This document shows positions 24,160-34,129 of a stretch of 64,000 bases of DNA, piece by piece. The DNA comes from Undaria pinnatifida (Eukaryota; Sar; Phaeophyceae; Laminariales; Alariaceae). The notes beneath the pieces are model-generated. The model worked only from the letters and a program-made list of their open reading frames with translations. It had not been told where the DNA came from and ran no database searches. The position numbers and the translations under genes are program-made. The first letter of the stretch is position 1, and each line of letters begins with the position of its first letter. The stretch lies in NCBI GenBank assembly GCA_012845835.1, contig JABAKD010000026.1, positions 8,790,558-8,854,557 of the forward strand. The letters are read 5' to 3'.

Positions 24160-25055
24160 CACTGTTTGCTTGTTATTTTTTTCGCGTTTCTTTCTCCGCC
24201 ATTTGAAGGTATGCGCTGCGGCCACAAAAAAAGTGATAGGTTGTTGCGCTGTTATTTTATTATTGTTTTCTCTCTTACTAGCTATGCTACTCCCACGACA
24301 TTTATTTCTAGGCTATTTTCGTCAGTCTTGATAGAGCCGTCTGCCCCCACTCCACCTTCCCCTACTATTACTACATGTTTGTCTACTTTTTCTTATACTG
24401 GTACAACTTTGATTAGTAACAGTTTTTTGGGGCCCGGGTTTTTTTGCCTCAAATGAAGCACATGTAACCACTGCAGTAAAATATTGGTGTAGGAGCCCGA
24501 CACTACCTATTAATATATACTAAACCTACTCGTCGTGTTTGTACAACAATAATAATCGTCCACTCACTACAGCAACCAACTGCTCTCTTCATGTCTTTTC
24601 TCGCGTCACCCTCTTTTGGTCTGCTCGCCTCGCCTCTCGTATTGTCTCCTTACTTTCGACTTTGCCGTTCCCTGCTATTGCTATTGCTATTGCATACGTT
24701 TGTTTATGTTTTAGTAGTTCTTGGGTTCCACGCTCACTTTTATTCTGCCTTCGTAGCATTTCTGCCTCCTTTTATATATTTTCACCTCCGAAGGGGGAAC
24801 TTGTAGAAAATGCAAGGGCTCTGCTCCGCGGGCGGCAGACGCCGCCCGCTACGCTCGCGCCAGGTATACAACACAACCAAATGTGAAAGAGACAGGAATA
24901 AAAGGTGCATGATTTCATGAAGCCCGCGACTTGATAATGCCAAGAGCTCTATGGGGAGAGCTGTTTACTCTGTGCTGTGTCGCGAGCTTGCTGGCGATGT
25001 CACGTTCAGATTGGCAGTACGGGCGAATACGACAAAAAAAGACATTTATTATTCA
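24160..25055. other. no supported gene
   Basis: T-rich plus strand with open frames rich in Phe/Leu/Ser, typical of simple composition. No motif or splice structure is seen. Confidence 0.4.
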
Positions 25056-25059
25056 GAAC

Positions 25060-25930
25060 GGGTGTATGATAGCGCATCATCACCAGCTGCTTGTGGTAGA
25101 GCACCAAATACGAACGCAAGATGACATTGTGGTTGTACACCGTAATATTTTTACTTACATCTATGGAACTAGCTATGGAGAGCGACAACAAAAGCGAAAT
25201 CGTAGTGCATCACCACGGCCTGCTATTGGTCGGACGCAGAATACGAATGCAAAACGTAGTCGTATAACGTAGACGCTTAACTTGCATCTATCATATTAAG
25301 GCTTATATTAAGCTATACGGTTTATGCGCGTGGGGCGTATAAATAGACACTACTTGCAGTATATGGAAAACGAACCCGACTACCCAGTGCACATTGGACA
25401 TGCACGTGACTCTACAACTTGATTGTACTTGGGGCGCCCAAAAATAACCAGCTGCTAGCTTACTGGCGTTTATTTATGGGCGTGGGTCGTATAAATAGAT
25501 ACTACTTGCAGTAGACGGAAAATGCATCCGTGGCTGTACTGCTTGCCATGAAGTAACGCGCTTGGGGCGCTAAAAAAGAGCCAGGTGCATGTGGTAGGGC
25601 ACCAAATACGAATGCAAGACGCGGGTGTACATCGCAAGCTTTTACGGTACATCTACGATACTACTAGACATCTATTAGCATGCGCACGGGGTTCAAAAGG
25701 ATACACCTAGCTATCAAGACTGAAACAAATGCGAAATCGTAGTGCATCACCACGGCATGCTTATGGTAGGACACAGAATACGAATGCAAAACGTAGTCGT
25801 ATACCGTAGACGCCTAACTTACACCTATCGTATTATACTATACTTCTGGACTACTTGCAGTATACGGAAAAGGCATCTGAGCACCCGGTGCACATTGGAC
25901 ATGCACGGGGCTGTACTACCTGCCATGAAG
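25060..25930 (+). repeat. diverged tandem/interspersed repeat field
   Basis: The blocks GTAGTGCATCACCACGGC, GGTAGGACAC-AATACGAATGCAA, TACTTGCAGTATA-GGAAAA and GTGCACATTGGACATGCACG each recur two to four times in a conserved order with a period of about 200-250 bp. Confidence 0.65.
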
Positions 25931-26169
25931 TAACGCGCTTGACTTCCAGAAAAACATCTGTAACTATGAATACGAGCAAGTAGTCGAATTGGAACACTGT
26001 GACAACAACACTACATCGAAAAACAAAAACCCTTCCAACGAAGGTTGATCATACTGTGCCTATTTTATGCACAAACTTCCACGACACGCAATTATCACAA
26101 AACAATCTGTCACAATCTGCAATATGAAAGTCAAAGGACTGCATCTAAAGGTTATAAATAGCCCACAAT

Positions 26170-26690
26170 GTGACGGAATACTAACATGAAGCAAGCACCT
26201 GACCAATATATGATGCAACTCGCTACGGCTCAGTGTTGGCGCGAAGTGACACTACGTACAAACACCAACATCGACGGTACAAAGCAGACCACGATGTGAG
26301 GGCATTCAAACACGAAGCAACTACCTAACCAACATGTGATGCAACTCGTTGGCGCGAAATAACATAGACACACGATACGAAGAAACACAAACGTCGACGT
26401 TACGAAACAGCCCACGATGCGAGGGAATACAAACATGCAGCAAAATACCTGACCACCATATGACGCAACTCGCTACGGCTCTGTATTGGCGCGAAATTGC
26501 ATATATATACACACGTTACGCTACGAACAAACTCAAACACCACGGTACGAAACAGCCCACGATGTGAGGGAATACAATCATGCACCAAACTACCTGACCA
26601 ACATATGATGCAACTTGCTATGGCTCTGTATTGGCGGGAAATAACATAGACATACGTTATGTACAAACTCGAGACTACAAAGTTGCACGA
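26170..26690 (+). repeat. tandem repeat, about 130-145 bp unit, 4 copies
   Basis: Units share CACGATGTGAGGGAATAC, AACTACCTGACCAACATATG, ATGCAACTCGCTACGGCTC, TATTGGCGCGAAAT and ACATAGACA-ACG. The spurious minus-strand protein series in this area is the translation of this repeat. Confidence 0.85.
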
Positions 26691-27014
26691 CACACAACAA
26701 CAAAAATCTACCTGCGACGACCTGCAGGGAAAAATATAAAATGTTGAGTTTCACATACTTTTTGGTGTGCAACAGGTTCACAAACTCCGATGATAGGAAA
26801 TAACCCACGGCCTGCGGGAAACAAAGATGCAACCCAGTAGCAACGTTAGGGCTTGCCGTTCCTGTACAACGGCAACGGTAATTTATGTACCAATTTCTAC
26901 GATACGCAACATACAAAATGATTTGAGATGCCTTGGCAAACATGCCTCCATGCACTACGGCATCATAAAAAAGGGCGAAGACGAATGGGCGGAAATCCAA
27001 TCACACGTCTTCTG

Positions 27015-27046
27015 CTAGGGCGGGGAAGTTGCTTCCCGGCCCTTAG
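27015..27046 (-). other. hairpin at the Helitron 3' side
   Basis: GGGCGGGGAAG-TTG-CTTCCCGGCCC forms an 11 bp stem with one mismatch and a 3-base loop, flanked by CTA and TTAG that extend the pairing. On the minus strand, which is the sense strand of the Helitron, the stem ends in CCCTAG. Helitrons end in a short GC-rich hairpin close to CTRR, so this is a candidate 3' terminus about 190 bp after the stop codon. The usual spacer between hairpin and CTRR is absent here, which lowers confidence. Confidence 0.4.
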
Positions 27047-27230
27047 CTTGATGGAAAAACTTGCTTGTAGAAGCAAATATTTTGTCGTCTTGACGGCGGA
27101 GGTCGTAGCGATGTGTAGATGGCCACATGCGCGGGTTGGAAACACCTATACAATGCTGAAAGAAGGGCGAAAGTTGAAATACGTGAAAACAGAGGTGACA
27201 CAAAGGAGACGTGGTAAAGACGGTCAGGTT

Positions 27231-29843
27231 TTATGCGTTATAACGTAGTGAATCATAGTGCGAGAAAGAGGGGTAGTACAGAACATTGCAGATGTTATGG
27301 GTTGGACATGCAGGGTATAACTGGCCGTGCTGGCTGTGAATGGTTACCGAAATGTCGATGTTGTAGACAAACTGTGCAGCTACCATTTCAAGGTACCCGG
27401 CATAGGTCTGAGGGTTCGACATGAGCCGAAGGTATTGCTCGACAGAGTTATATGGTGTTGGTTGGGTGCCAAGAGCTTGTACCGGTTCGGTGTGTATGCC
27501 AGCAGAAATTGCCAGTAGGAAAGAAAAGCCGGTATTGGGCAGTTCGTCGTGCAGGTGTTGTGTAATATATTGTACGATGTTGGTGCGAATAATATTGTGC
27601 TGTTCAGGATTCCCCAGGACTTTGCGTGAAATGCATCGGAGGAGGCAAGCTCCATCACCGATTTCGTTTATAATGGTCCAGTTGTGACTACCCGATGGCG
27701 GAGGTGGTGGTGGAAGAGGAGGAGGTAGGTAGCCTGGAGGCGGTATAGGTGGAGACGAAGGGCGAGAAGGGAGAGGCGGGATGGTGATGCCTGTGGGAGC
27801 TTGGATGAAGGGTGAGTACACGACGTTAGGAGCATGGGGTATGCCGTCGGCAATGTGTGAGGCAGGCAGGAGGCACAAAACCAAACGGCTAAGGGCGACG
27901 TATAATTGTCCATGGGCGAATATATCGTTTCGCAAATCGAGTCCTATGCGAGACAGGGTTTGCCCTTGGGATTTGTTTATTGTAAGAGAGTAGGCGAGGC
28001 GGAGAGGGAACTGGACACGACTAAATTTTATTCCTTGTCGACCAATTTTCGCGTGAAAGTTGATTCGTGGCACGAGGACAATGGGCCGACGCTCGGTGAG
28101 GAGCTGTACTTGAAGGACACGAGAATTGGGTGAAACCCCCAGCAAAACGCCTTTCTGGCCATTGACGAGACCTTCTCCAAAGTTCAAGTTCCTGGTGAGC
28201 ATGGCGAGATCGTTCGAGCGAAGCTTCAGTTCGTGGGAAGGAACTCCCTGTGCGTTAAGAAGGTTAAGGTGCTCAGGGGCTGCAAACGCGGTGTTTGGAT
28301 TGGACTCATCACTGATAAGGTTGTCCGAGCTGAAGAACGTGGAGGCATTGTCAGAGCGCCTTCGGGCGATGTCTTCATTAGAGGTATCGATGGCGTGGTT
28401 GGTAGTAGCCAAGATAGCGCGGTCATGCATGAGTTGTGTCTCTTCGTTTAAGTCTGGGTACACAAATTTGACGAGGTCTTCAAAATCAGTGGTGCACTTA
28501 AGCACGAAGTGGTCAGTGGTTGAGTTGTCATCGGCGTTAGAGAGGGCAACCATGTCGCCGTTGGGCATATGAACGATAGGCTGCCTGTTCTCTCCCACGG
28601 TGCGCACGAAGCTGGCATACTGTTCGTCGTCTTTATCACGTTGCGAGGCAGTAAGTCTCAAACGGGTAATATGTGGCCAGAGAAAGCTGGAGATGACGGC
28701 GGCTTCGACGGTGTCAGATGCGGAACCATATTTAACAACAGGGCCAACTTGCCTCCAGTCCCCACTAAACAAAATCGTTTTACCTCCAAATAAGGTATCG
28801 TTATTGAGGAGGTCTTGCAAGGTTGTGTTCAGCGCTTCTACGCAATACTTGTGTGTCATGGGCAGCTCGTCCCATATGATAAGATCACAGTTGCGATTTA
28901 GTTCTGCGCGTTGTGATTCACCACGGATAGTGCACATTGCTCCTGGCACGACCTTTTCTTCAAGCGGCAAACCGAACATGGAGTGGGCTGTCCAGCCGCC
29001 TGGGAGTTGAAGGGCCGCAATGCCGGTCGAAGCTACCGTCAGAACGATTCGTCCATCCCCCCATAAACGGGCCGCTATAACCCTCTCGGTAAACGTTTTC
29101 CCGGTGCCTGCAGGGCTGTCAGCCATGTACGCACCCGGTTTGCCTAAGGTGACAGCTTCGATGACTGTAGAGTAGATGATTTTTTGCTCTCGAGTCAGAA
29201 GGACTTCGTTACAGTCGGCGTACGCTGTTTGTTCGACACGGTCAAAGGAATTCCTTGTCCGTTGAAGTTCAGTCTGTTGGTGGATAGCGGGTGGAAGGTT
29301 AACTTGTTCGTTATCTTTTCCGTGCAGCTGTAGTTTCAGATCGATCTCGTGCAATGCTTGTGCTATGGCTTGGTTTCTTGTCATAGACATGCGCAGGTCC
29401 TTAATTAGGTCTTCTTGGAATTCGCGCCACAGCTTGGGAGCTGCCGCACCGTCTAGTATGAGCGTAACGAATAAGCCTCGGAGTAGATTTGCTGTTTGGA
29501 ACAAAACAGCTTCTTGCATACAAATGAAGTACTCTTGATCACCAGTGACGAGCCCTCGAGCCCGAGCGGCATCGTGAAAATTAGGATAAACAATGGCAGG
29601 TCCTACTGCGGGGTGAACAGTCCGCAGTTCCATGAAGCTTCTTGCTGGTATTTTGTAGAGGAGGAGTCGAAGGTAAAAAACATCGCCAACCGCAGGACTT
29701 TTGAAGTGAATGCGGCAGACATGGTCTGTAGTTCTGGTGGAAACAATGTTACCATACTGGTCGAGCCATTTACCTACAGGTGCGGAGGTTGGGACAGGGT
29801 CGTCTTTTTTTTTTTGCGACGATGTACTTTTTAAAGTAATCAA
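27231..29843 (-). CDS. Helitron Pif1-like helicase with C-terminal OTU protease
   Basis: 870 codons. The first codon is TTG, because this is the in-frame continuation of Rep after a frameshift, not a true start. Walker A (DSPAGTGKTF) lies at about residues 242-251, Walker B (CDLIIWDELPM) near 335, then a GDWRQVGPV motif III, an AYSLTINKSQGQT motif V and a YVALSR motif VI. These are hallmarks of Pif1/RecD helicases of Helitrons, which unwind DNA during rolling-circle transposition. After a Pro-rich linker, residues 720-870 form an OTU domain with GDGAC (Asp730, Cys733) and His862 in SHYDSLR, the expected cysteine-protease triad, so deubiquitinase-like activity is plausible. No stop interrupts this part. 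Confidence 0.9.
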   Translation of the reverse strand: MITLKSTSSQKKKDDPVPTSAPVGKWLDQYGNIVSTRTTDHVCRIHFKSPAVGDVFYLRLLLYKIPARSFMELRTVHPAVGPAIVYPNFHDAARARGLVTGDQEYFICMQEAVLFQTANLLRGLFVTLILDGAAAPKLWREFQEDLIKDLRMSMTRNQAIAQALHEIDLKLQLHGKDNEQVNLPPAIHQQTELQRTRNSFDRVEQTAYADCNEVLLTREQKIIYSTVIEAVTLGKPGAYMADSPAGTGKTFTERVIAARLWGDGRIVLTVASTGIAALQLPGGWTAHSMFGLPLEEKVVPGAMCTIRGESQRAELNRNCDLIIWDELPMTHKYCVEALNTTLQDLLNNDTLFGGKTILFSGDWRQVGPVVKYGSASDTVEAAVISSFLWPHITRLRLTASQRDKDDEQYASFVRTVGENRQPIVHMPNGDMVALSNADDNSTTDHFVLKCTTDFEDLVKFVYPDLNEETQLMHDRAILATTNHAIDTSNEDIARRRSDNASTFFSSDNLISDESNPNTAFAAPEHLNLLNAQGVPSHELKLRSNDLAMLTRNLNFGEGLVNGQKGVLLGVSPNSRVLQVQLLTERRPIVLVPRINFHAKIGRQGIKFSRVQFPLRLAYSLTINKSQGQTLSRIGLDLRNDIFAHGQLYVALSRLVLCLLPASHIADGIPHAPNVVYSPFIQAPTGITIPPLPSRPSSPPIPPPGYLPPPLPPPPPPSGSHNWTIINEIGDGACLLRCISRKVLGNPEQHNIIRTNIVQYITQHLHDELPNTGFSFLLAISAGIHTEPVQALGTQPTPYNSVEQYLRLMSNPQTYAGYLEMVAAQFVYNIDISVTIHSQHGQLYPACPTHNICNVLYYPSFSHYDSLRYNA

Positions 29844-30462
29844 GCAAGGTCAGACCGTTAAAAGAGACCAAGTTAGGCCGTTTAAGATAATGCATAAGCT
29901 GCGAGGCGGAGTTGTTCGCGATAGCAGCGCGTTCTTCGGGGGATGCATCCGCAGGGTAAATTACGTTATTATCTTGCTCAAGGTGGGCGTGCACACGGGT
30001 GACTGAGGGATAACGGCTGTTGGTTTCAAAGCCTAGCATTTTCCAAGTAGCTTCTGATGCTGAAAGATATCGCGCAGTACGGTACATTTCTATTTCACTC
30101 TTAATCCCTGCGATTCTGGCTTTTGCGAAGTCGTTACCTTTCGAAATATATTTGTAGAGATATTTGGCGCATGATGCGGCGGTGACATCAGTACAAATGT
30201 AGCAATCTAGTAGAATAAGCAAGTACGGGTTGTAAGGGACCACCCATTGGTTGCCTACCGGTACATCCATCCAGGAATTGCCAATTTTGTTTCTTACCGA
30301 GGGATTGTCCCCATTTTTTGTTCTGCAGTATTCTGCCCGGCCGCTACGTTCGTTTAAGTGTAGCTGTAGTCCTAAAGGGTTGCGGGTAGAACTTATTGCA
30401 GGACTTCGTGTTTGTATCCCGGTTTGTTTGCATACATGGGGCGTTAACGTTGTGAGAACCAC
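29770..30462 (-). pseudogene. Helitron Rep, C-terminal part out of frame
   Basis: Carries the catalytic tyrosine motif KYLYKYISKGND (codons around 30165-30130; two Tyr three or more residues apart), followed by the conserved YRTARYLSASEATW region. It lies in a different frame from the Rep N-terminal part. The junction near 30351 has AAAC where the repeat copies have AAC, and one fewer base restores continuity (LNERSG). At its other end the frame runs into an A11 run (29805-29815), where A10 would restore continuity with the helicase. Both sites are homopolymers, so sequencing error is as likely as real decay. Confidence 0.75.
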
Positions 30463-33400
30463 AAGGCTTATGTATCATATATTTTAGGACCATCTCACGC
30501 AGCTTGCCGCCAGCGATGGACGCATCGGGCAACTGCGCCCAGACCCATGAGTCCATTTGATTAAGCAAATCGGGACCTGCGTTTTTGAATTTGGCTATGG
30601 CATGGGTTTGCCCTTGGGATTTGTTTATTGTAAGAGAGTAGGCGAGGCGGAGAGGGAACTGGACACGACTAAATTTTATTCCTTGTCGACCAATTTTCGC
30701 GTGAAAGTTGATTCGTGGCACGAGGACAATGGGCCGACGCTCGGTGAGGAGCTGTACTTGAAGGACACGAGAATTGGGTGAAACCCCCAGCAAAACGCCT
30801 TTTTGGCCATTGACGAGACCTTCTCCAAAGTTCAAGTTCCTGGTGAGCATGGCGCTACGTTCGTTAAGTGTAGCTGTAGTCCTAAAGGGTTGCGGGTAGA
30901 ACTTATTGCAGGACTTCGTGTTTGTATCCCGGTTTGTTTGCATACATGGGGCGTTAACGTTGTGAGAACCACAAGGCTTATGTATCATATATTTTAGGAC
31001 CATCTCACGCAGCTTGCCGCCAGCGATGGACGCATCGGGCAACTGCGCCCAGACCCATGAGTCCATTTGATTAAGCAAATCGGGACCTGCGTTTTTGAAT
31101 TTGACTATGGCATGGGTTTGCCCTTGGGATTTGTTTATTGTAAGAGAGTAGGCGAGGCGGAGAGGGAACTGGACACGACTAAATTTTATTCCTTGTCGAC
31201 CAATTTTCGCGTGAAAGTTGATTCGTGGCACGAGGACAATGGGCCGACGCTCGGTGAGGAGCTGTACTTGAAGGACACGAGCATTGGGTGAAACCCCCAG
31301 CAAAACGCCTTTTTGGCCATTGACGAGACCTTCTCCAAAGTTCAAGTTCCTGGTGAGCATGGCGCTACGTTCGTTAAGTGTAGCTGTAGTCCTAAAGGGT
31401 TGCGGGTAGAACTTATTGCAGGACTTCGTGTTTGTATCCCGGTTTGTTTGCATACATGGGGCGTTAACGTTGTGAGAACCACAAGGCTTATGTATCATAT
31501 ATTTTAGGACCATCTCACGCAGCTTGCCGCCAGCGATGGACGCATCGGGCAACTGCGCCCAGACCCATGAGTCCATTTGATTAAGCAAATCGGGACCTGC
31601 GTTTTTGAATTTGGCTATGGCATGGGTTTGCCCTTGGGATTTGTTTATTGTAAGAGAGTAGGCGAGGCGGAGAGGGAACTGGACACGACTAAATTTTATT
31701 CCTTGTCGACCAATTTTCGCGTGAAAGTTGATTCGTGGCACGAGGACAATGGGCCGACGCTCGGTGAGGAGCTGTACTTGAAGGACACGAGAATTGGGTG
31801 AAACCCCCAGCAAAACGCCTTTTTGGCCATTGACGAGACCTTCTCCAAAGTTCAAGTTCCTGGTGAGCATGGCGCTACGTTCGTTAAGTGTAGCTGTAGT
31901 CCTAAAGGGTTGCGGGTAGAACTTATTGCAGGACTTCGTGTTTGTATCCCGGTTTGTTTGCATACATGGGGCGTTAACGTTGTGAGAACCACAAGGCTTA
32001 TGTATCATATATTTTAGGACCATCTCACGCAGCTTGCCGCCAGCGATGGACGCATCGGGCAACTGCGCCCAGACCCATGAGTCCATTTGATTAAGCAAAT
32101 CGGGACCTGCGTTTTTGAATTTGACTATGACATGGGCATGGGGAAAGCCTCGTTTTTGATACTCGATCACTGACATGTGAAAATCATACGGCCCAAAAAC
32201 TTTGCCACTTTTGAGGTGAGACATTGATACGGCAAGCTTTATCTTGAAAACTCTGCAGCAAAGATCTGGGCGGTCAGCAGCTTGTTGGCCTTGTAGGAGG
32301 TTCTGCACAATTTCAGGCCAGAGCGGGTTGCAAGTCATCGTTATCATGAGATGCGGTTTGCCTTTTCTGTTGACAACCGCAAGAGCATCTTCAGTGTCAT
32401 CTTTGCGCTTGGCAGGTGAACCATGAAATGAAACAGGAAGAAGTTGACCCGGCTTTTCTGCGCCGCTTGATTGCGAAATTGATCGCGCCGTGGCAAGTCG
32501 TTGCTGGAATGATTCAGATTGAAGGAACGTTAGCTTATTCTCTTCGCTCCGGGAAAGACTGTCTGTAACCCACTCCTGTGCTATGCGGCTATTCCTTTGG
32601 AACACACGCTCGGAAAGAATGCGTTGTCTGCCGTAGAAAGGGAGAGTCACATGGGCGTCGCCTGATATGTTCATGGTCCGAGACTTCTTCGGAGGATTTT
32701 CGTGGGCATTGCCAGGGCTCCAACCAGCTTCACCGTGCATAAAAAGTAGAGGATATTGTAGGCTTTCGTATGCCGGCGACCAAAGTGGGAGGAAACGGGG
32801 CAGGGAGTCCGGGCTATCTTTGGGGTATGTGACCACACTTCGCTTGTTGACGTCTTGTACACCTGAAGTGTAAACTATAGCCGCGATTTCTGGGCCGGAT
32901 ACTTCTTGTCCGAGGATATTACCATCGTTGACTCTGCTAGCTTCCGCAAATGCAATAAACGCAGGTTCGGAACTAAAAGCGTTGGAGTTGATAATATTAT
33001 TGACAGCAGCACGATATTGCTTAGCCCATGAGACGTTTTCGTGTACGTGGTCGCGCAACGTTTTAGCGATACCAAGGTCGATACCTAGGTGTTGAGCCTG
33101 GTCTACAAACTCGGAATCGTAGATATAAAATCTTGCGCTATTGGAAACATTTGTGGTTTCGTATTTTTCTTGCAGGTCGAAGATGCGGTGATATGCTTTC
33201 CCGTGTAAAGTGAGCATGGACGGAGGAGCTGGATTAGTCCAAGTTTTAGTTTCACAACCGCCCGCGGCGAGCGCTGTGAATGAGAACAGGCCGTTATAAC
33301 TGCGTTGCGAACTGCTAAATGCTTTTGTATTGAAGAGACGCCAAATTTGATCGCTGACAGGCCGGAGGTGCGAAATTGCAGCGGCGCCGGACTTGCAACA

Positions 33401-33733
33401 ATTGAGGGATCTTTCTTCCCACCAAAGTTGAGATCTACAGTGCCGGCACGTGTAGTTGTTTGGGTCGCTCAAAATGGGGTACCGAAAATTAGAGGTTTCA
33501 GGAATGTGTAAATCAGGAGAGTTGAACGCGCAAACACCTAAGAGGGGCGTTGAAGGAGCAGGGGCGGCAAGGGATGATGATCCGCGTACATGACGCAACA
33601 GTGCTCTACGACGGCGAGCGATTTGACCGTTGTCGGGCGCACGCCTGCTTGCCAGGATGGCAGTGCGCAGGCTTCGGTGGAGACGTGCTCGTAGTCGAGT
33701 TTCAGTGTCATCGGTTGAATCCGACATATTCAT
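30344..33733 (-). CDS. Helitron Rep N-terminal part plus chimeric repeats
   Basis: 1129 codons from a true ATG at 33733. The first about 530 residues are a Helitron-like N-terminal domain: a Cys pair region (TCRHC, then CC) near residue 95, a Rep motif MITMTCNPLWPEI near 470, and the HUH motif KRGFPHAHVIVKF near 530, which coordinates the metal for nicking single-stranded DNA. After that the frame enters three 170-codon units. Each holds a helicase piece (LTRNLNFGEG to TINKSQGQT) and a Rep piece (FKNAGPDLLNQ to FRTTATLNER). The frame ends before the catalytic tyrosines, so the product as written could not complete strand transfer. No intron is seen. Confidence 0.85.
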   Translation of the reverse strand: MNMSDSTDDTETRLRARLHRSLRTAILASRRAPDNGQIARRRRALLRHVRGSSSLAAPAPSTPLLGVCAFNSPDLHIPETSNFRYPILSDPNNYTCRHCRSQLWWEERSLNCCKSGAAAISHLRPVSDQIWRLFNTKAFSSSQRSYNGLFSFTALAAGGCETKTWTNPAPPSMLTLHGKAYHRIFDLQEKYETTNVSNSARFYIYDSEFVDQAQHLGIDLGIAKTLRDHVHENVSWAKQYRAAVNNIINSNAFSSEPAFIAFAEASRVNDGNILGQEVSGPEIAAIVYTSGVQDVNKRSVVTYPKDSPDSLPRFLPLWSPAYESLQYPLLFMHGEAGWSPGNAHENPPKKSRTMNISGDAHVTLPFYGRQRILSERVFQRNSRIAQEWVTDSLSRSEENKLTFLQSESFQQRLATARSISQSSGAEKPGQLLPVSFHGSPAKRKDDTEDALAVVNRKGKPHLMITMTCNPLWPEIVQNLLQGQQAADRPDLCCRVFKIKLAVSMSHLKSGKVFGPYDFHMSVIEYQKRGFPHAHVIVKFKNAGPDLLNQMDSWVWAQLPDASIAGGKLREMVLKYMIHKPCGSHNVNAPCMQTNRDTNTKSCNKFYPQPFRTTATLNERSAMLTRNLNFGEGLVNGQKGVLLGVSPNSRVLQVQLLTERRPIVLVPRINFHAKIGRQGIKFSRVQFPLRLAYSLTINKSQGQTHAIAKFKNAGPDLLNQMDSWVWAQLPDASIAGGKLREMVLKYMIHKPCGSHNVNAPCMQTNRDTNTKSCNKFYPQPFRTTATLNERSAMLTRNLNFGEGLVNGQKGVLLGVSPNARVLQVQLLTERRPIVLVPRINFHAKIGRQGIKFSRVQFPLRLAYSLTINKSQGQTHAIVKFKNAGPDLLNQMDSWVWAQLPDASIAGGKLREMVLKYMIHKPCGSHNVNAPCMQTNRDTNTKSCNKFYPQPFRTTATLNERSAMLTRNLNFGEGLVNGQKGVLLGVSPNSRVLQVQLLTERRPIVLVPRINFHAKIGRQGIKFSRVQFPLRLAYSLTINKSQGQTHAIAKFKNAGPDLLNQMDSWVWAQLPDASIAGGKLREMVLKYMIHKPCGSHNVNAPCMQTNRDTNTKSCNKFYPQPFRTTATLKRT
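30603..32132 (-). repeat. three 510 bp chimeric Rep-helicase tandem units
   Basis: The period is exactly 510 bp. Each unit is about 252 bp copied from the helicase region (source 27959-28210) joined to about 258 bp of Rep. Including the native segment, the Rep piece occurs four times (starting near 30345, 30855, 31365 and 31875) and the inserted helicase piece three times. Units differ by only a few bases: GGCTATGG versus GACTATGG alternates, and one unit has GCATTGGG for GAATTGGG. Junctions show only short shared bases (GGG at one, GC/CG at the other). 510 is divisible by 3, so the frame stays open. Confidence 0.95.
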
Positions 33734-33822
33734 AGGTAGAGAGCAAATAGCTCAAAGGGGGCCTTTTGCCCGGTATATATATATATATATATCAGTAGTA
33801 AGGAAACGCAGAACGCTTACCT

Positions 33823-33936
33823 TCAGAAGTCGTCACCGAGGTCTGCGGGGATCCCTGCGCAGGCCTGCTTGGCCTCTTGCTCGGGGGAGGTTCCGAGGAG
33901 CTTGAACTCCAACTTCTTGGCGATGATGCGGTGCAG
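33823..33936 (-). CDS. Cys-rich gene, last exon (exon 4)
   Basis: Acceptor GTGCACAG at 33937-33944, then 37 codons (LHRIIAKKLEFKLLG at the start, ADLGDDF at the end) and TGA at 33823-33825. Phase 0 matches exon 3. Immediately after the stop and an AG there is a good donor (GTAAGC), so a 3' UTR intron or an alternative splice into downstream Helitron sequence is possible. The Helitron Rep ATG lies only 90 bp further on the same strand. Confidence 0.65.
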   Translation of the reverse strand: MHRIIAKKLEFKLLGTSPEQEAKQACAGIPADLGDDF

Positions 33937-34129
33937 CTGTGCACGCGCGTTTCAAATACAGGGGCAGTGTAGCGGTGATTATTGTATCACATTATTAACA
34001 TCACTAGTGGTACTCCCGAAATATGCCAGTTGCCGGCCGGTATGGCGGACAAAAACAAATTGGTGCTGTATCCTCTGTATTAAGTACTAAAAGAACAAAA
34101 TAATAACAGGGCAGTACGACAATGCCGCC

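Larger units (their letters stand above)
27015..33760 (-). mobile_element. Helitron (Rep, Pif1-like helicase, OTU protease)
   Basis: A rolling-circle transposon on the minus strand. From its 5' side it has a Rep region with HUH and two-Tyr motifs (33733 to about 29.8 kb), a superfamily 1 Pif1-like helicase, a Pro-rich linker and a C-terminal OTU cysteine protease. Two one-base A-run shifts (near 30351 and at 29805-29815) and a 1530 bp insertion of chimeric 510 bp repeats break the frame. Subtracting 1530 bp and one A at each site gives exactly 1657 codons, which supports a single ancestral polypeptide. Ends are not proven: the right end lies in or before the TA run at 33774-33793, and the left end may be the hairpin at 27015. 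OTU-bearing Helitrons (Helentron/Helitron2 type) are known from several eukaryotes. Confidence 0.85.

Noticed and set aside
30557-32017. Repeated plus-strand frames of 64-74 codons
   Set aside because: Antisense shadows of the chimeric Helitron repeat units.
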